Origin: Pythium myriotylum
Taxonomy: Eukaryota; Oomycota; Peronosporomycetes; Pythiales; Pythiaceae
DNA length: 64,000 nt
Direction: 5' to 3'
Assembly: GCA_023091665.1 (NCBI GenBank)
Contig: JALJCQ010000020.1
Coordinates: forward strand, 248,001 to 312,000
In this document: positions 1-7,571 of the stretch, piece after piece
Layout: the number at the start of each line of letters is the position of its first letter
How positions within the stretch are numbered: position 1 is the first letter of the stretch
Position numbers and translations under genes: made by a program
Notes under the pieces: generated by a model
Told to the model about the DNA's origin: nothing
The model's database searches: none
Seen by the model: the letters and a program-made list of their open reading frames with translations, nothing else

Positions 1-2
1 GG

Positions 3-152
3 TGTGGCAAAGATGCCTCGTCTGTATCTCATAAATGCGACGTGTGCGGTCGTCCAAACCACGATATTTTGTGGGATTCCTGTGGAGGAAGGCTTCGGTG
101 CCAGTGTGCGCTGCATCACGTGTGTGCCGCTTCTTCAGGCGCCCTCTGTTGA
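3..152 (+). CDS. Possible 3' end of a Cys/His-rich (zinc-binding?) protein gene, 5' part outside the window
   Basis: The frame is open from the left edge and ends at a TGA at 150-152, giving 49 residues with no internal start. Eight are Cys (residues 1, 12, 15, 27, 33, 35, 41, 49) and four are His (10, 20, 38, 39). The layout is a Cys-x2-Cys pair, then Cys-x5-Cys-x-Cys, then His-His-x-Cys, which resembles a zinc-coordinating treble-clef or RING/PHD-like tail. I cannot assign a family. An overlapping frame at 4-228 (74 aa, with an ATG) has no recognisable motif, and I prefer the Cys-rich frame on composition alone. It might be the last exon of a host gene, a pseudogene end, or chance. It is the only non-array coding candidate in the window. 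Confidence 0.3.
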   Translation, partial: CGKDASSVSHKCDVCGRPNHDILWDSCGGRLRCQCALHHVCAASSGALC

Positions 153-620
153 GTATCGTCATTACTCGTTGTCTGCGGACTGCGGACACACCAGACTCAT
201 CGGGCTGAACCACAATGGGATGTGCTAGTTAGTCCGTTGACTCCGACGAGTCCGTTGTGTCCGTTGTGTCCTACACTGAAGACTACAAGGCAAAACGCCT
301 AGTACTAGACCCTGTAGGAGAAGATGTATGTATAGGATAAAACTGCGAACATATACTGACTCTCCAACTTACCTTCGACGATTCAAGTGGCTCCAGCTTA
401 ACAAAGAGCCTGCATAATCTTAACAGGTTATAAGCCCAATGAACGACTACGTCAAGCTTGCCGATGGGAACTATTGCCATTAGTAATACAACATACAAGT
501 ACATCTGATGCGCAAGGGACTTCTCGCGCGCATCGTATGCCCAAAGAGTGACAAGACCTATGATCGACCAACCGGTGACTTGGTTTGAACACGATCTCAA
601 GGCACTTGGTATCATCGCCG
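153..620. other. Unique flank between the putative gene end and the tRNA array; no gene seen
   Basis: About 470 bp of non-repetitive sequence. I see no convincing gene, RNA or mobile element. Two short tandem repeats are present: TGCGGAC twice at 174-187, and GTCCGTTGT twice at 250-267 followed by GTCC. A 110-codon minus-strand frame at 283-615 has no recognisable motif and crosses nearly to the array junction, so I do not call it. The region is less GC-rich than the array and lacks its GT/AC tracts. Confidence 0.6.
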
Positions 621-1214
621 CGGGGGCCTCCCCTTCAGCTCTCCTCCCTTCTCGTGCTTGCCACGTCTACGCCACGCGGTTGGAACCAAACAACCAGCCC
701 ACGCGCCGTCGCAATACTTACTCTCACCCACATCCCAACCAACAAGATGATGGAGACGGAGGACACGACAGCCTCCACATGGAGTGTACACTCGATGCAG
801 AGACAGAGCGTGGAGGTAGCGGGCTACAGCCAGTCCAACCAGCCCAACACACTGGGTTGGCGTCCTGCGTATGGATATCCTCTTCCGCCAGTCCTCGCCC
901 TCTTGATCGTCGTGTTCTCGGTTCTGGCCCGGTGCATCGTCCTTGGTGTGGTCTGGCGGGGGTGGATACCTGCTACCTGGTCTACGTTACTCCTCGAGGA
1001 GTTTCGGGCTTCGCTGGTGGGTGGCCGCCCGTGTGGGCGCGGGAGTGCGGTGGAGGTGTGCGTGTGTGTGTGTGCGTGTGTGTGTAAGAGAGGGTGTGTG
1101 TGGGTGTGAGGGAGAATGTGTGGGTGTGGGTGTGAGAGAGGGTGTGTGTGGTGTGTGCGAAGGTGGCAGAAGGTGCTATAATGTGCAAAAAGGTGGAGCA
1201 AAGTATCAATGGAG

Positions 1215-1225
1215 GGGATCGAACC
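1215..1225 (-). promoter_or_regulatory. Internal B box of the tRNA gene (first copy)
   Basis: GGTTCGATCCC fits the B-box consensus GGTTCGANNCC, the main TFIIIC contact. It lies 11 to 21 bases right of the tRNA start in every copy. Confidence 0.85.
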
Positions 1226-1258
1226 CTCGATCTCAAGCGTGTGAAGCTTGCGTCCTAA

Positions 1259-1269
1259 CCACTAGACGA
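1259..1269 (-). promoter_or_regulatory. Internal A box of the tRNA gene (first copy)
   Basis: TCGTCTAGTGG fits the eukaryotic A-box consensus TRGYNNARNNG except for C at the second base (tRNA position 9). It lies 55 to 65 bases right of the tRNA start in every copy. Confidence 0.75.
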
Positions 1270-1961
1270 CACTGACACTCACACGGATACCCCCGCCCAA
1301 ACACCTCCACAATTAATACTCAACAAAACACACAACACACAAACGCACAACACACAACACACACTCCAACCACAACACAACACAACACACTCACTCCACC
1401 AACGTCCAATACCACCTCCCCCATCTCCCAAACCCCCACCCTACATGCGCGCATGGTGTACGTAACCTTCCAGGCCCTCTCCTTTCCACCGCGTATCTCT
1501 CCAATGTGCTCACCGTCGGTTTGGCTCGTCCTCAGCCGAGGTCCATCACCAACCAGTCATCCCACTACACCCTTCTACAACAAAACAAACGCTGTCTCGT
1601 TTGAAACAACCTCGCACTGCCACCCACGCCACCCACGCCACGCCACCGACGCCACCCACGTCGCTTCTCGGGGGCCTCCCCTTCAGCTCTCCTCCCTTCT
1701 CGTGCTTGCCACGTCTACGCCACGCGGTTGGAACCAAACAACCAGCCCACGCGCCGTCGCAATACTTACTCTCACCCACATCCCAACCAACAAGATGATG
1801 GAGACGGAGGACACGACAGCCTCCACATGGAGTGTACACTCGATGCAGAGACAGAGCGTGGAGGTAGCGGGCTACAGCCAGTCCAACCAGCCCAACACAC
1901 TGGGTTGGCGTCCTGCGTATGGATATCCTCTTCCACCAGTCCTCGCCCTCTTGATCGTCGT

Positions 1962-2003
1962 GTTCTCGGTTCTGGCCCGGTGGTTCTCGGTTCTGGCCCG
2001 GTG
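1962..2003 (+). repeat. 21-bp tandem duplication inside a unit
   Basis: Two adjacent copies (1962-1982 and 1983-2003) of a motif that starts GTTCTCGG and ends CCCGGTG. Most units have one copy. Confidence 0.93.
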
Positions 2004-2250
2004 CATCGTCCTTGGTGTGGTCTGGCGGGGGTGGATACCTGCTACCTGGTCTACGTTACTCCTCGAGGAGTTTCGGGCTTCGCTGGTGGGTGGCCGCCCG
2101 TGTGGGCGCGGGAGTGCGGTGGAGGTGTGCGTGTGTGTGGGTGCGTGTGTGTGTGAGGGAGAATGTGTGGGTGTGGGTGTGAGAGAGGGTGTGTGTGGTG
2201 TGTGCGAAGGTGGCAGAAGGTGCTATAATGTGCAAAAAGGTGGAGCAAAG

Positions 2251-2323
2251 TATCAATGGAGGGGATCGAACCCTCGATCTCAAGCGTGTGAAGCTTGCGT
2301 CCTAACCACTAGACGACACTGAC
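2251..2323 (-). tRNA. tRNA-Val-CAC: tRNA-Val(CAC), copy 2
   Basis: Same gene as at 1204-1276. Unit 1453-2499 (1,047 bp) is the most rearranged: two 9-bp motifs, 21-bp duplication, 22-bp GT-tract loss, 2-bp AC-tract loss, and A at 1935 where most units have G. Confidence 0.92.
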
Positions 2324-3017
2324 ACTCACACGGATACCCCCGCCCAAACACCTCCACAATTAATACTCAACAAAACACACAACACACAAACGCACAACAC
2401 ACAACACACACTCCAACCACAACACAACACAACACACTCACTCCACCAACGTCCAATACCACCTCCCCCATCTCCCAAACCCCCACCCTACATGCGCGCA
2501 TGGTGTACGTAACCTTCCAGGCCCTCTCCTTTCCACCGCGTATCTCTCCAATGTGCTCACCGTCGGTTTGGCTCGTCCTCAGCCGAGGTCCATCACCAAC
2601 CAGTCATCCCACTACACCCTTCTACAACAAAACAAACGCTGTCTCGTTTGAAACAACCTCGCACTGCCACCCACGCCACCCACGCCACCCACGCCACGCC
2701 ACCGACGCCACCCACGTCGCTTCTCGGGGGCCTCCCCTTCAGCTCTCCTCCCTTCTCGTGCTTGCCACGTCTACGCCACGCGGTTGGAACCAAACAACCA
2801 GCCCACGCGCCGTCGCAATACTTACTCTCACCCACATCCCAACCAACAAGATGATGGAGACGGAGGACACGACAGCCTCCACATGGAGTGTACACTCGAT
2901 GCAGAGACAGAGCGTGGAGGTAGCGGGCTACAGCCAGTCCAACCAGCCCAACACACTGGGTTGGCGTCCTGCGTATGGATATCCTCTTCCACCAGTCCTC
3001 GCCCTCTTGATCGTCGT

Positions 3018-3059
3018 GTTCTCGGTTCTGGCCCGGTGGTTCTCGGTTCTGGCCCGGTG
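3018..3059 (+). repeat. 21-bp tandem duplication inside a unit
   Basis: Same duplication as at 1962, unit 2500. Confidence 0.93.
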
Positions 3060-3328
3060 CATCGTCCTTGGTGTGGTCTGGCGGGGGTGGATACCTGCTA
3101 CCTGGTCTACGTTACTCCTCGAGGAGTTTCGGGCTTCGCTGGTGGGTGGCCGCCCGTGTGGGCGCGGGAGTGCGGTGGAGGTGTGCGTGTGTGTGTGTGC
3201 GTGTGTGTGTAAGAGAGGGTGTGTGTGGGTGTGAGGGAGAATGTGTGGGTGTGGGTGTGAGAGAGGGTGTGTGTGGTGTGTGCGAAGGTGGCAGAAGGTG
3301 CTATAATGTGCAAAAAGGTGGAGCAAAG

Positions 3329-3401
3329 TATCAATGGAGGGGATCGAACCCTCGATCTCAAGCGTGTGAAGCTTGCGTCCTAACCACTAGACGACACTGA
3401 C
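3329..3401 (-). tRNA. tRNA-Val-CAC: tRNA-Val(CAC), copy 3
   Basis: Same gene as at 1204-1276. Unit 2500-3579 (1,080 bp) has the 21-bp duplication and the edge-specific A at 2991. Confidence 0.92.
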
Positions 3402-4097
3402 ACTCACACGGATACCCCCGCCCAAACACCTCCACAATTAATACTCAACAAAACACACAACACACACAAACGCACAACACACAACACACACTCCAACCAC
3501 AACACAACACAACACACTCACTCCACCAACGTCCAATACCACCTCCCCCATCTCCCAAACCCCCACCCTACATGCGCGCATGGTGTACGTAACCTTCCAG
3601 GCCCTCTCCTTTCCACCGCGTATCTCTCCAATGTGCTCACCGTCGGTTTGGCTCGTCCTCAGCCGAGGTCCATCACCAACCAGTCATCCCACTACACCCT
3701 TCTACAACAAAACAAACGCTGTCTCGTTTGAAACAACCTCGCACTGCCACCCACGCCACCCACGCCACCCACGCCACGCCACCGACGCCACCCACGTCGC
3801 TTCTCGGGGGCCTCCCCTTCAGCTCTCCTCCCTTCTCGTGCTTGCCACGTCTACGCCACGCGGTTGGAACCAAACAACCAGCCCACGCGCCGTCGCAATA
3901 CTTACTCTCACCCACATCCCAACCAACAAGATGATGGAGACGGAGGACACGACAGCCTCCACATGGAGTGTACACTCGATGCAGAGACAGAGCGTGGAGG
4001 TAGCGGGCTACAGCCAGTCCAACCAGCCCAACACACTGGGTTGGCGTCCTGCGTATGGATATCCTCTTCCACCAGTCCTCGCCCTCTTGATCGTCGT

Positions 4098-4139
4098 GTT
4101 CTCGGTTCTGGCCCGGTGGTTCTCGGTTCTGGCCCGGTG
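4098..4139 (+). repeat. 21-bp tandem duplication inside a unit
   Basis: Same duplication as at 1962, unit 3580. Confidence 0.93.
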
Positions 4140-4394
4140 CATCGTCCTTGGTGTGGTCTGGCGGGGGTGGATACCTGCTACCTGGTCTACGTTACTCCTC
4201 GAGGAGTTTCGGGCTTCGCTGGTGGGTGGCCGCCCGTGTGGGCGCGGGAGTGCGGTGGAGGTGTGCGTGTGTGTGTAAGAGAGGGTGTGTGTGGGTGTGA
4301 GGGAGAATGTGTGGGTGTGGGTGTGAGAGAGGGTGTGTGTGGTGTGTGCGAAGGTGGCAGAAGGTGCTATAATGTGCAAAAAGGTGGAGCAAAG

Positions 4395-4467
4395 TATCAA
4401 TGGAGGGGATCGAACCCTCGATCTCAAGCGTGTGAAGCTTGCGTCCTAACCACTAGACGACACTGAC
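4395..4467 (-). tRNA. tRNA-Val-CAC: tRNA-Val(CAC), copy 4
   Basis: Same gene as at 1204-1276. Unit 3580-4645 (1,066 bp) has the 21-bp duplication, a unique 14-bp GT-tract loss near 4270, and the edge-specific A at 4071. Confidence 0.92.
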
Positions 4468-4636
4468 ACTCACACGGATACCCCCGCCCAAACACCTCCA
4501 CAATTAATACTCAACAAAACACACAACACACACAAACGCACAACACACAACACACACTCCAACCACAACACAACACAACACACTCACTCCACCAACGTCC
4601 AATACCACCTCCCCCATCTCCCAAACCCCCACCCTA

Positions 4637-4648
4637 CATGCGCGCATG
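4637..4648. repeat. 12-bp perfect palindrome CATGCGCGCATG, once per unit
   Basis: The sequence equals its own reverse complement and alternates pyrimidine and purine throughout, so it could form a cruciform or Z-DNA. It recurs at every unit start (from 10 bases before the unit coordinate used here to 2 after it, minus one) and I see no variant. Confidence 0.85.
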
Positions 4649-4812
4649 GTGTACGTAACCTTCCAGGCCCTCTCCTTTCCACCGCGTATCTCTCCAATGT
4701 GCTCACCGTCGGTTTGGCTCGTCCTCAGCCGAGGTCCATCACCAACCAGTCATCCCACTACACCCTTCTACAACAAAACAAACGCTGTCTCGTTTGAAAC
4801 AACCTCGCACTG

Positions 4813-4862
4813 CCACCCACGCCACCCACGCCACCCACGCCACGCCACCGACGCCACCCACG
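4813..4862 (+). repeat. CCACCCACG minisatellite (9-bp period), degenerate on the right
   Basis: Three tandem copies of the 9-bp motif are followed by diverged copies (CCACG, CCACCGACG, CCACCCACG). Seven units have two leading copies instead of three: those starting at 1453, 27088, 32374, 33424, 38664, 48854 and 61536. This accounts for the 1,050-bp class. Confidence 0.9.
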
Positions 4863-5031
4863 TCGCTTCTCGGGGGCCTCCCCTTCAGCTCTCCTCCCTT
4901 CTCGTGCTTGCCACGTCTACGCCACGCGGTTGGAACCAAACAACCAGCCCACGCGCCGTCGCAATACTTACTCTCACCCACATCCCAACCAACAAGATGA
5001 TGGAGACGGAGGACACGACAGCCTCCACATG

Positions 5032-5043
5032 GAGTGTACACTC
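5032..5043. repeat. 12-bp perfect palindrome GAGTGTACACTC, once per unit
   Basis: Self-complementary and present in every unit. It occurs twice in units carrying the 121-bp duplication because it lies inside the duplicated segment. Confidence 0.85.
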
Positions 5044-5238
5044 GATGCAGAGACAGAGCGTGGAGGTAGCGGGCTACAGCCAGTCCAACCAGCCCAACAC
5101 ACTGGGTTGGCGTCCTGCGTATGGATATCCTCTTCCGCCAGTCCTCGCCCTCTTGATCGTCGTGTTCTCGGTTCTGGCCCGGTGCATCGTCCTTGGTGTG
5201 GTCTGGCGGGGGTGGATACCTGCTACCTGGTCTACGTT

Positions 5239-5252
5239 ACTCCTCGAGGAGT
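5239..5252. repeat. 14-bp perfect palindrome ACTCCTCGAGGAGT, once per unit
   Basis: Self-complementary over 14 bp, roughly 200 bp to the left of the tRNA (downstream in its transcription direction). It could be a dimeric protein-binding site or a cruciform seed. No function can be assigned from sequence alone. Confidence 0.85.
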
Positions 5253-5305
5253 TTCGGGCTTCGCTGGTGGGTGGCCGCCCGTGTGGGCGCGGGAGTGCGG
5301 TGGAG

Positions 5306-5409
5306 GTGTGCGTGTGTGTGTGTGCGTGTGTGTGTAAGAGAGGGTGTGTGTGGGTGTGAGGGAGAATGTGTGGGTGTGGGTGTGAGAGAGGGTGTGTGTG
5401 GTGTGTGCG
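5306..5409 (+). repeat. GT-rich tract downstream of the tRNA
   Basis: The first 31 bases (5306-5336) alternate strictly purine-pyrimidine. The rest is GT/GGG-rich with several GGG runs. It is the most length-variable part of the unit: 22-bp loss in units 1453, 36568, 53079 and 62586; 14-bp loss in unit 3580; 26-bp duplication in unit 53079; base changes in units 40794 and 41974. Confidence 0.85.
5365..5377 (+). promoter_or_regulatory. Yeast-Rap1-like / telomere-like motif in the GT tract (reference unit)
   Basis: AATGTGTGGGTGT fits the reverse complement of the budding-yeast Rap1 site as I remember it (RRTGTRTGGGTGT). It recurs in each unit because this part of the tract is conserved. In GT-rich DNA such a match is easy by chance, and the organism may have no Rap1-type factor, so this is a weak call. 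Confidence 0.2.
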
Positions 5410-5436
5410 AAGGTGGCAGAAGGTGCTATAATGTGC

Positions 5437-5441
5437 AAAAA
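5437..5441 (-). terminator. RNA polymerase III T5 terminator (reference unit)
   Basis: Five consecutive T on the minus strand, separated from the tRNA 3' end by 12 nt. A run of four or more T is the usual Pol III stop. The same run sits 17 to 13 bases left of the tRNA start in each unit I inspected, for example 1187-1191 in the first unit. Confidence 0.8.
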
Positions 5442-5453
5442 GGTGGAGCAAAG

Positions 5454-5526
5454 TATCAATGGAGGGGATCGAACCCTCGATCTCAAGCGTGTGAAGCTTG
5501 CGTCCTAACCACTAGACGACACTGAC
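5454..5526 (-). tRNA. tRNA-Val-CAC: tRNA-Val(CAC), copy 5
   Basis: Same gene as at 1204-1276, in the reference unit 4646-5704 (1,059 bp). Anticodon at 5491-5493. Confidence 0.92.
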
Positions 5527-5560
5527 ACTCACACGGATACCCCCGCCCAAACACCTCCAC

Positions 5561-5568
5561 AATTAATA
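5561..5568 (-). promoter_or_regulatory. TATA-like element TATTAATT upstream of the tRNA (reference unit)
   Basis: Read on the minus strand it lies at -42 to -35 relative to tRNA base 1. It is the only AT-rich stretch in the upstream region. Upstream TATA-like elements assist TFIIIB placement on tRNA genes in plants and fission yeast. Its role here is inferred from position. The equivalent in the first unit is 1311-1318. Confidence 0.45.
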
Positions 5569-5570
5569 CT

Positions 5571-5645
5571 CAACAAAACACACAACACACACAAACGCAC
5601 AACACACAACACACACTCCAACCACAACACAACACAACACACTCA
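5571..5645 (+). repeat. AC-rich tract upstream of the tRNA
   Basis: Repeats of CACAA and CACACA with a single ACGCAC in the middle, roughly the inverted complement of the GT tract on the other side of the tRNA. Length variants: 2-bp loss in the spacers after the tRNAs at 1204, 2251, 18367's successor 19426, 52830 and 59169; 24-bp loss after 34223; 17-bp loss after 57068. Confidence 0.8.
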
Positions 5646-6512
5646 CTCCACCAACGTCCAATACCACCTCCCCCATCTCCCAAACCCCCACCCTACATGC
5701 GCGCATGGTGTACGTAACCTTCCAGGCCCTCTCCTTTCCACCGCGTATCTCTCCAATGTGCTCACCGTCGGTTTGGCTCGTCCTCAGCCGAGGTCCATCA
5801 CCAACCAGTCATCCCACTACACCCTTCTACAACAAAACAAACGCTGTCTCGTTTGAAACAACCTCGCACTGCCACCCACGCCACCCACGCCACCCACGCC
5901 ACGCCACCGACGCCACCCACGTCGCTTCTCGGGGGCCTCCCCTTCAGCTCTCCTCCCTTCTCGTGCTTGCCACGTCTACGCCACGCGGTTGGAACCAAAC
6001 AACCAGCCCACGCGCCGTCGCAATACTTACTCTCACCCACATCCCAACCAACAAGATGATGGAGACGGAGGACACGACAGCCTCCACATGGAGTGTACAC
6101 TCGATGCAGAGACAGAGCGTGGAGGTAGCGGGCTACAGCCAGTCCAACCAGCCCAACACACTGGGTTGGCGTCCTGCGTATGGATATCCTCTTCCGCCAG
6201 TCCTCGCCCTCTTGATCGTCGTGTTCTCGGTTCTGGCCCGGTGCATCGTCCTTGGTGTGGTCTGGCGGGGGTGGATACCTGCTACCTGGTCTACGTTACT
6301 CCTCGAGGAGTTTCGGGCTTCGCTGGTGGGTGGCCGCCCGTGTGGGCGCGGGAGTGCGGTGGAGGTGTGCGTGTGTGTGTGTGCGTGTGTGTGTAAGAGA
6401 GGGTGTGTGTGGGTGTGAGGGAGAATGTGTGGGTGTGGGTGTGAGAGAGGGTGTGTGTGGTGTGTGCGAAGGTGGCAGAAGGTGCTATAATGTGCAAAAA
6501 GGTGGAGCAAAG

Positions 6513-6585
6513 TATCAATGGAGGGGATCGAACCCTCGATCTCAAGCGTGTGAAGCTTGCGTCCTAACCACTAGACGACACTGAC
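6513..6585 (-). tRNA. tRNA-Val-CAC: tRNA-Val(CAC), copy 6
   Basis: Same gene as at 1204-1276. Unit 5705-6763, 1,059 bp, reference type. Confidence 0.92.
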
Positions 6586-7571
6586 ACTCACACGGATACC
6601 CCCGCCCAAACACCTCCACAATTAATACTCAACAAAACACACAACACACACAAACGCACAACACACAACACACACTCCAACCACAACACAACACAACACA
6701 CTCACTCCACCAACGTCCAATACCACCTCCCCCATCTCCCAAACCCCCACCCTACATGCGCGCATGGTGTACGTAACCTTCCAGGCCCTCTCCTTTCCAC
6801 CGCGTATCTCTCCAATGTGCTCACCGTCGGTTTGGCTCGTCCTCAGCCGAGGTCCATCACCAACCAGTCATCCCACTACACCCTTCTACAACAAAACAAA
6901 CGCTGTCTCGTTTGAAACAACCTCGCACTGCCACCCACGCCACCCACGCCACCCACGCCACGCCACCGACGCCACCCACGTCGCTTCTCGGGGGCCTCCC
7001 CTTCAGCTCTCCTCCCTTCTCGTGCTTGCCACGTCTACGCCACGCGGTTGGAACCAAACAACCAGCCCACGCGCCGTCGCAATACTTACTCTCACCGACA
7101 TCCCAACCAACAAGATGATGGAGACGGAGGACACGACAGCCTCCACATGGAGTGTACACTCGATGCAGAGACAGAGCGTGGAGGTAGCGGGCTACAGCCA
7201 GTCCAACCAGCCCAACACACTGGGTTGGCGTCCTGCGTATGGATATCCTCTTCCGCCAGTCCTCGCCCTCTTGATCGTCGTGTTCTCGGTTCTGGCCCGG
7301 TGCATCGTCCTTGGTGTGGTCTGGCGGGGGTGGATACCTGCTACCTGGTCTACGTTACTCCTCGAGGAGTTTCGGGCTTCGCTGGTGGGTGGCCGCCCGT
7401 GTGGGCGCGGGAGTGCGGTGGAGGTGTGCGTGTGTGTGTGTGCGTGTGTGTGTAAGAGAGGGTGTGTGTGGGTGTGAGGGAGAATGTGTGGGTGTGGGTG
7501 TGAGAGAGGGTGTGTGTGGTGTGTGCGAAGGTGGCAGAAGGTGCTATAATGTGCAAAAAGGTGGAGCAAAG

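Larger units (their letters stand above)
1204..1276 (-). tRNA. tRNA-Val-CAC: tRNA-Val(CAC), copy 1
   Basis: Decodes GUG valine codons. The minus strand folds as a complete 73-nt cloverleaf. The acceptor stem is GTCAGTG with CATTGAT (7 bp, with G-U pairs at 1-72 and 5-68), and TC occupies positions 8-9. The D arm is GTCT-AGTGGTTA-GGAC. The anticodon arm CAAGC-TTCACAC-GCTTG is fully paired, with anticodon CAC at 1241-1243. The variable loop is AGATC. The T arm is GAGGG-TTCGATC-CCCTC. The discriminator is A73, which suits valine identity. There is no intron and no encoded CCA, as in eukaryotes. A and B boxes are internal, a T5 terminator is at 1187-1191, and a TATA-like element is at 1311-1318. 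The D arm is histidine/glutamate-like rather than the usual valine form, but the anticodon loop is a standard valine loop. Sits in the truncated unit 621-1452. Confidence 0.92.
621..1452. repeat. Left-truncated first unit of the array (832 bp)
   Basis: Matches full units from their offset of about 225 bp onward, beginning at the shared CGGGGGCCTCCCC. It lacks the palindrome start and the 9-bp minisatellite. Its length equals 834 bp expected from a 1,059-bp unit minus the 2-bp AC-tract loss also seen in the next unit. It still contains a complete tRNA with its terminator and upstream TATA-like element. Confidence 0.93.
4646..5704. repeat. Reference 1,059-bp unit (commonest type); anatomy of the tRNA spacer
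   Basis: Layout left to right: 12-bp palindrome ending at 4648; C-rich segment with the 9-bp minisatellite at 4813-4862; 12-bp palindrome at 5032-5043; single copy of the 21-bp motif at 5164-5184; 14-bp palindrome at 5239-5252; GT-rich tract 5306-5409; T5 terminator 5437-5441 (minus strand); tRNA 5454-5526 (minus strand); TATA-like element 5561-5568; AC-rich tract 5571-5645. I find no second tRNA, 5S rRNA, snRNA or protein gene in the roughly 986 bp between successive tRNAs. The long open frames here are low-complexity products of GC-rich, stop-poor sequence. Confidence 0.9.

Noticed and set aside
283..615. 110-codon minus-strand frame in the flank
   Set aside because: No recognisable domain or composition signal, and it runs up to the array junction. 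Best explained as chance.
1175..1183. TATAAT on the plus strand as a bacterial -10 or Pol II TATA box
   Set aside because: No matching -35 element, no sensible downstream gene, and the nearest gene is on the opposite strand with its own Pol III signals.
1229..1255. A plus-strand tRNA-His(GUG) suggested by the anticodon arm, which is self-complementary and reads GTG on the other strand
   Set aside because: Only the anticodon arm works on the plus strand. No A or B box, D arm or T arm is present there, and any CAC anticodon reads GTG in reverse.
4646..5359. Long open frame of about 237 codons in most units (and overlapping 135-, 110- and 100-codon frames on both strands) as a repeated protein gene
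   Set aside because: Frames overlap on both strands and encode low-complexity Pro/His/Ser or Val/Cys/Gly stretches over GT tracts. The 121-, 22-, 14- and 26-bp indels break frame between units, the common C-to-G variant changes residues in two frames, and the 110-codon frame runs antisense through the tRNA.
5306..5409. GT-rich tracts as true telomere or chromosome end
   Set aside because: They are about 100 bp long, internal to every unit, and followed by unique-type spacer. No extended telomere repeat occurs in the window.
4646..5453. A second RNA gene (tRNA, 5S rRNA, U6, snoRNA) in the spacer
   Set aside because: GGTTGGAACC near 4928 and ATGATGG near 4998 only loosely resemble a B box and a snoRNA C box. 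No matching partner elements were found.
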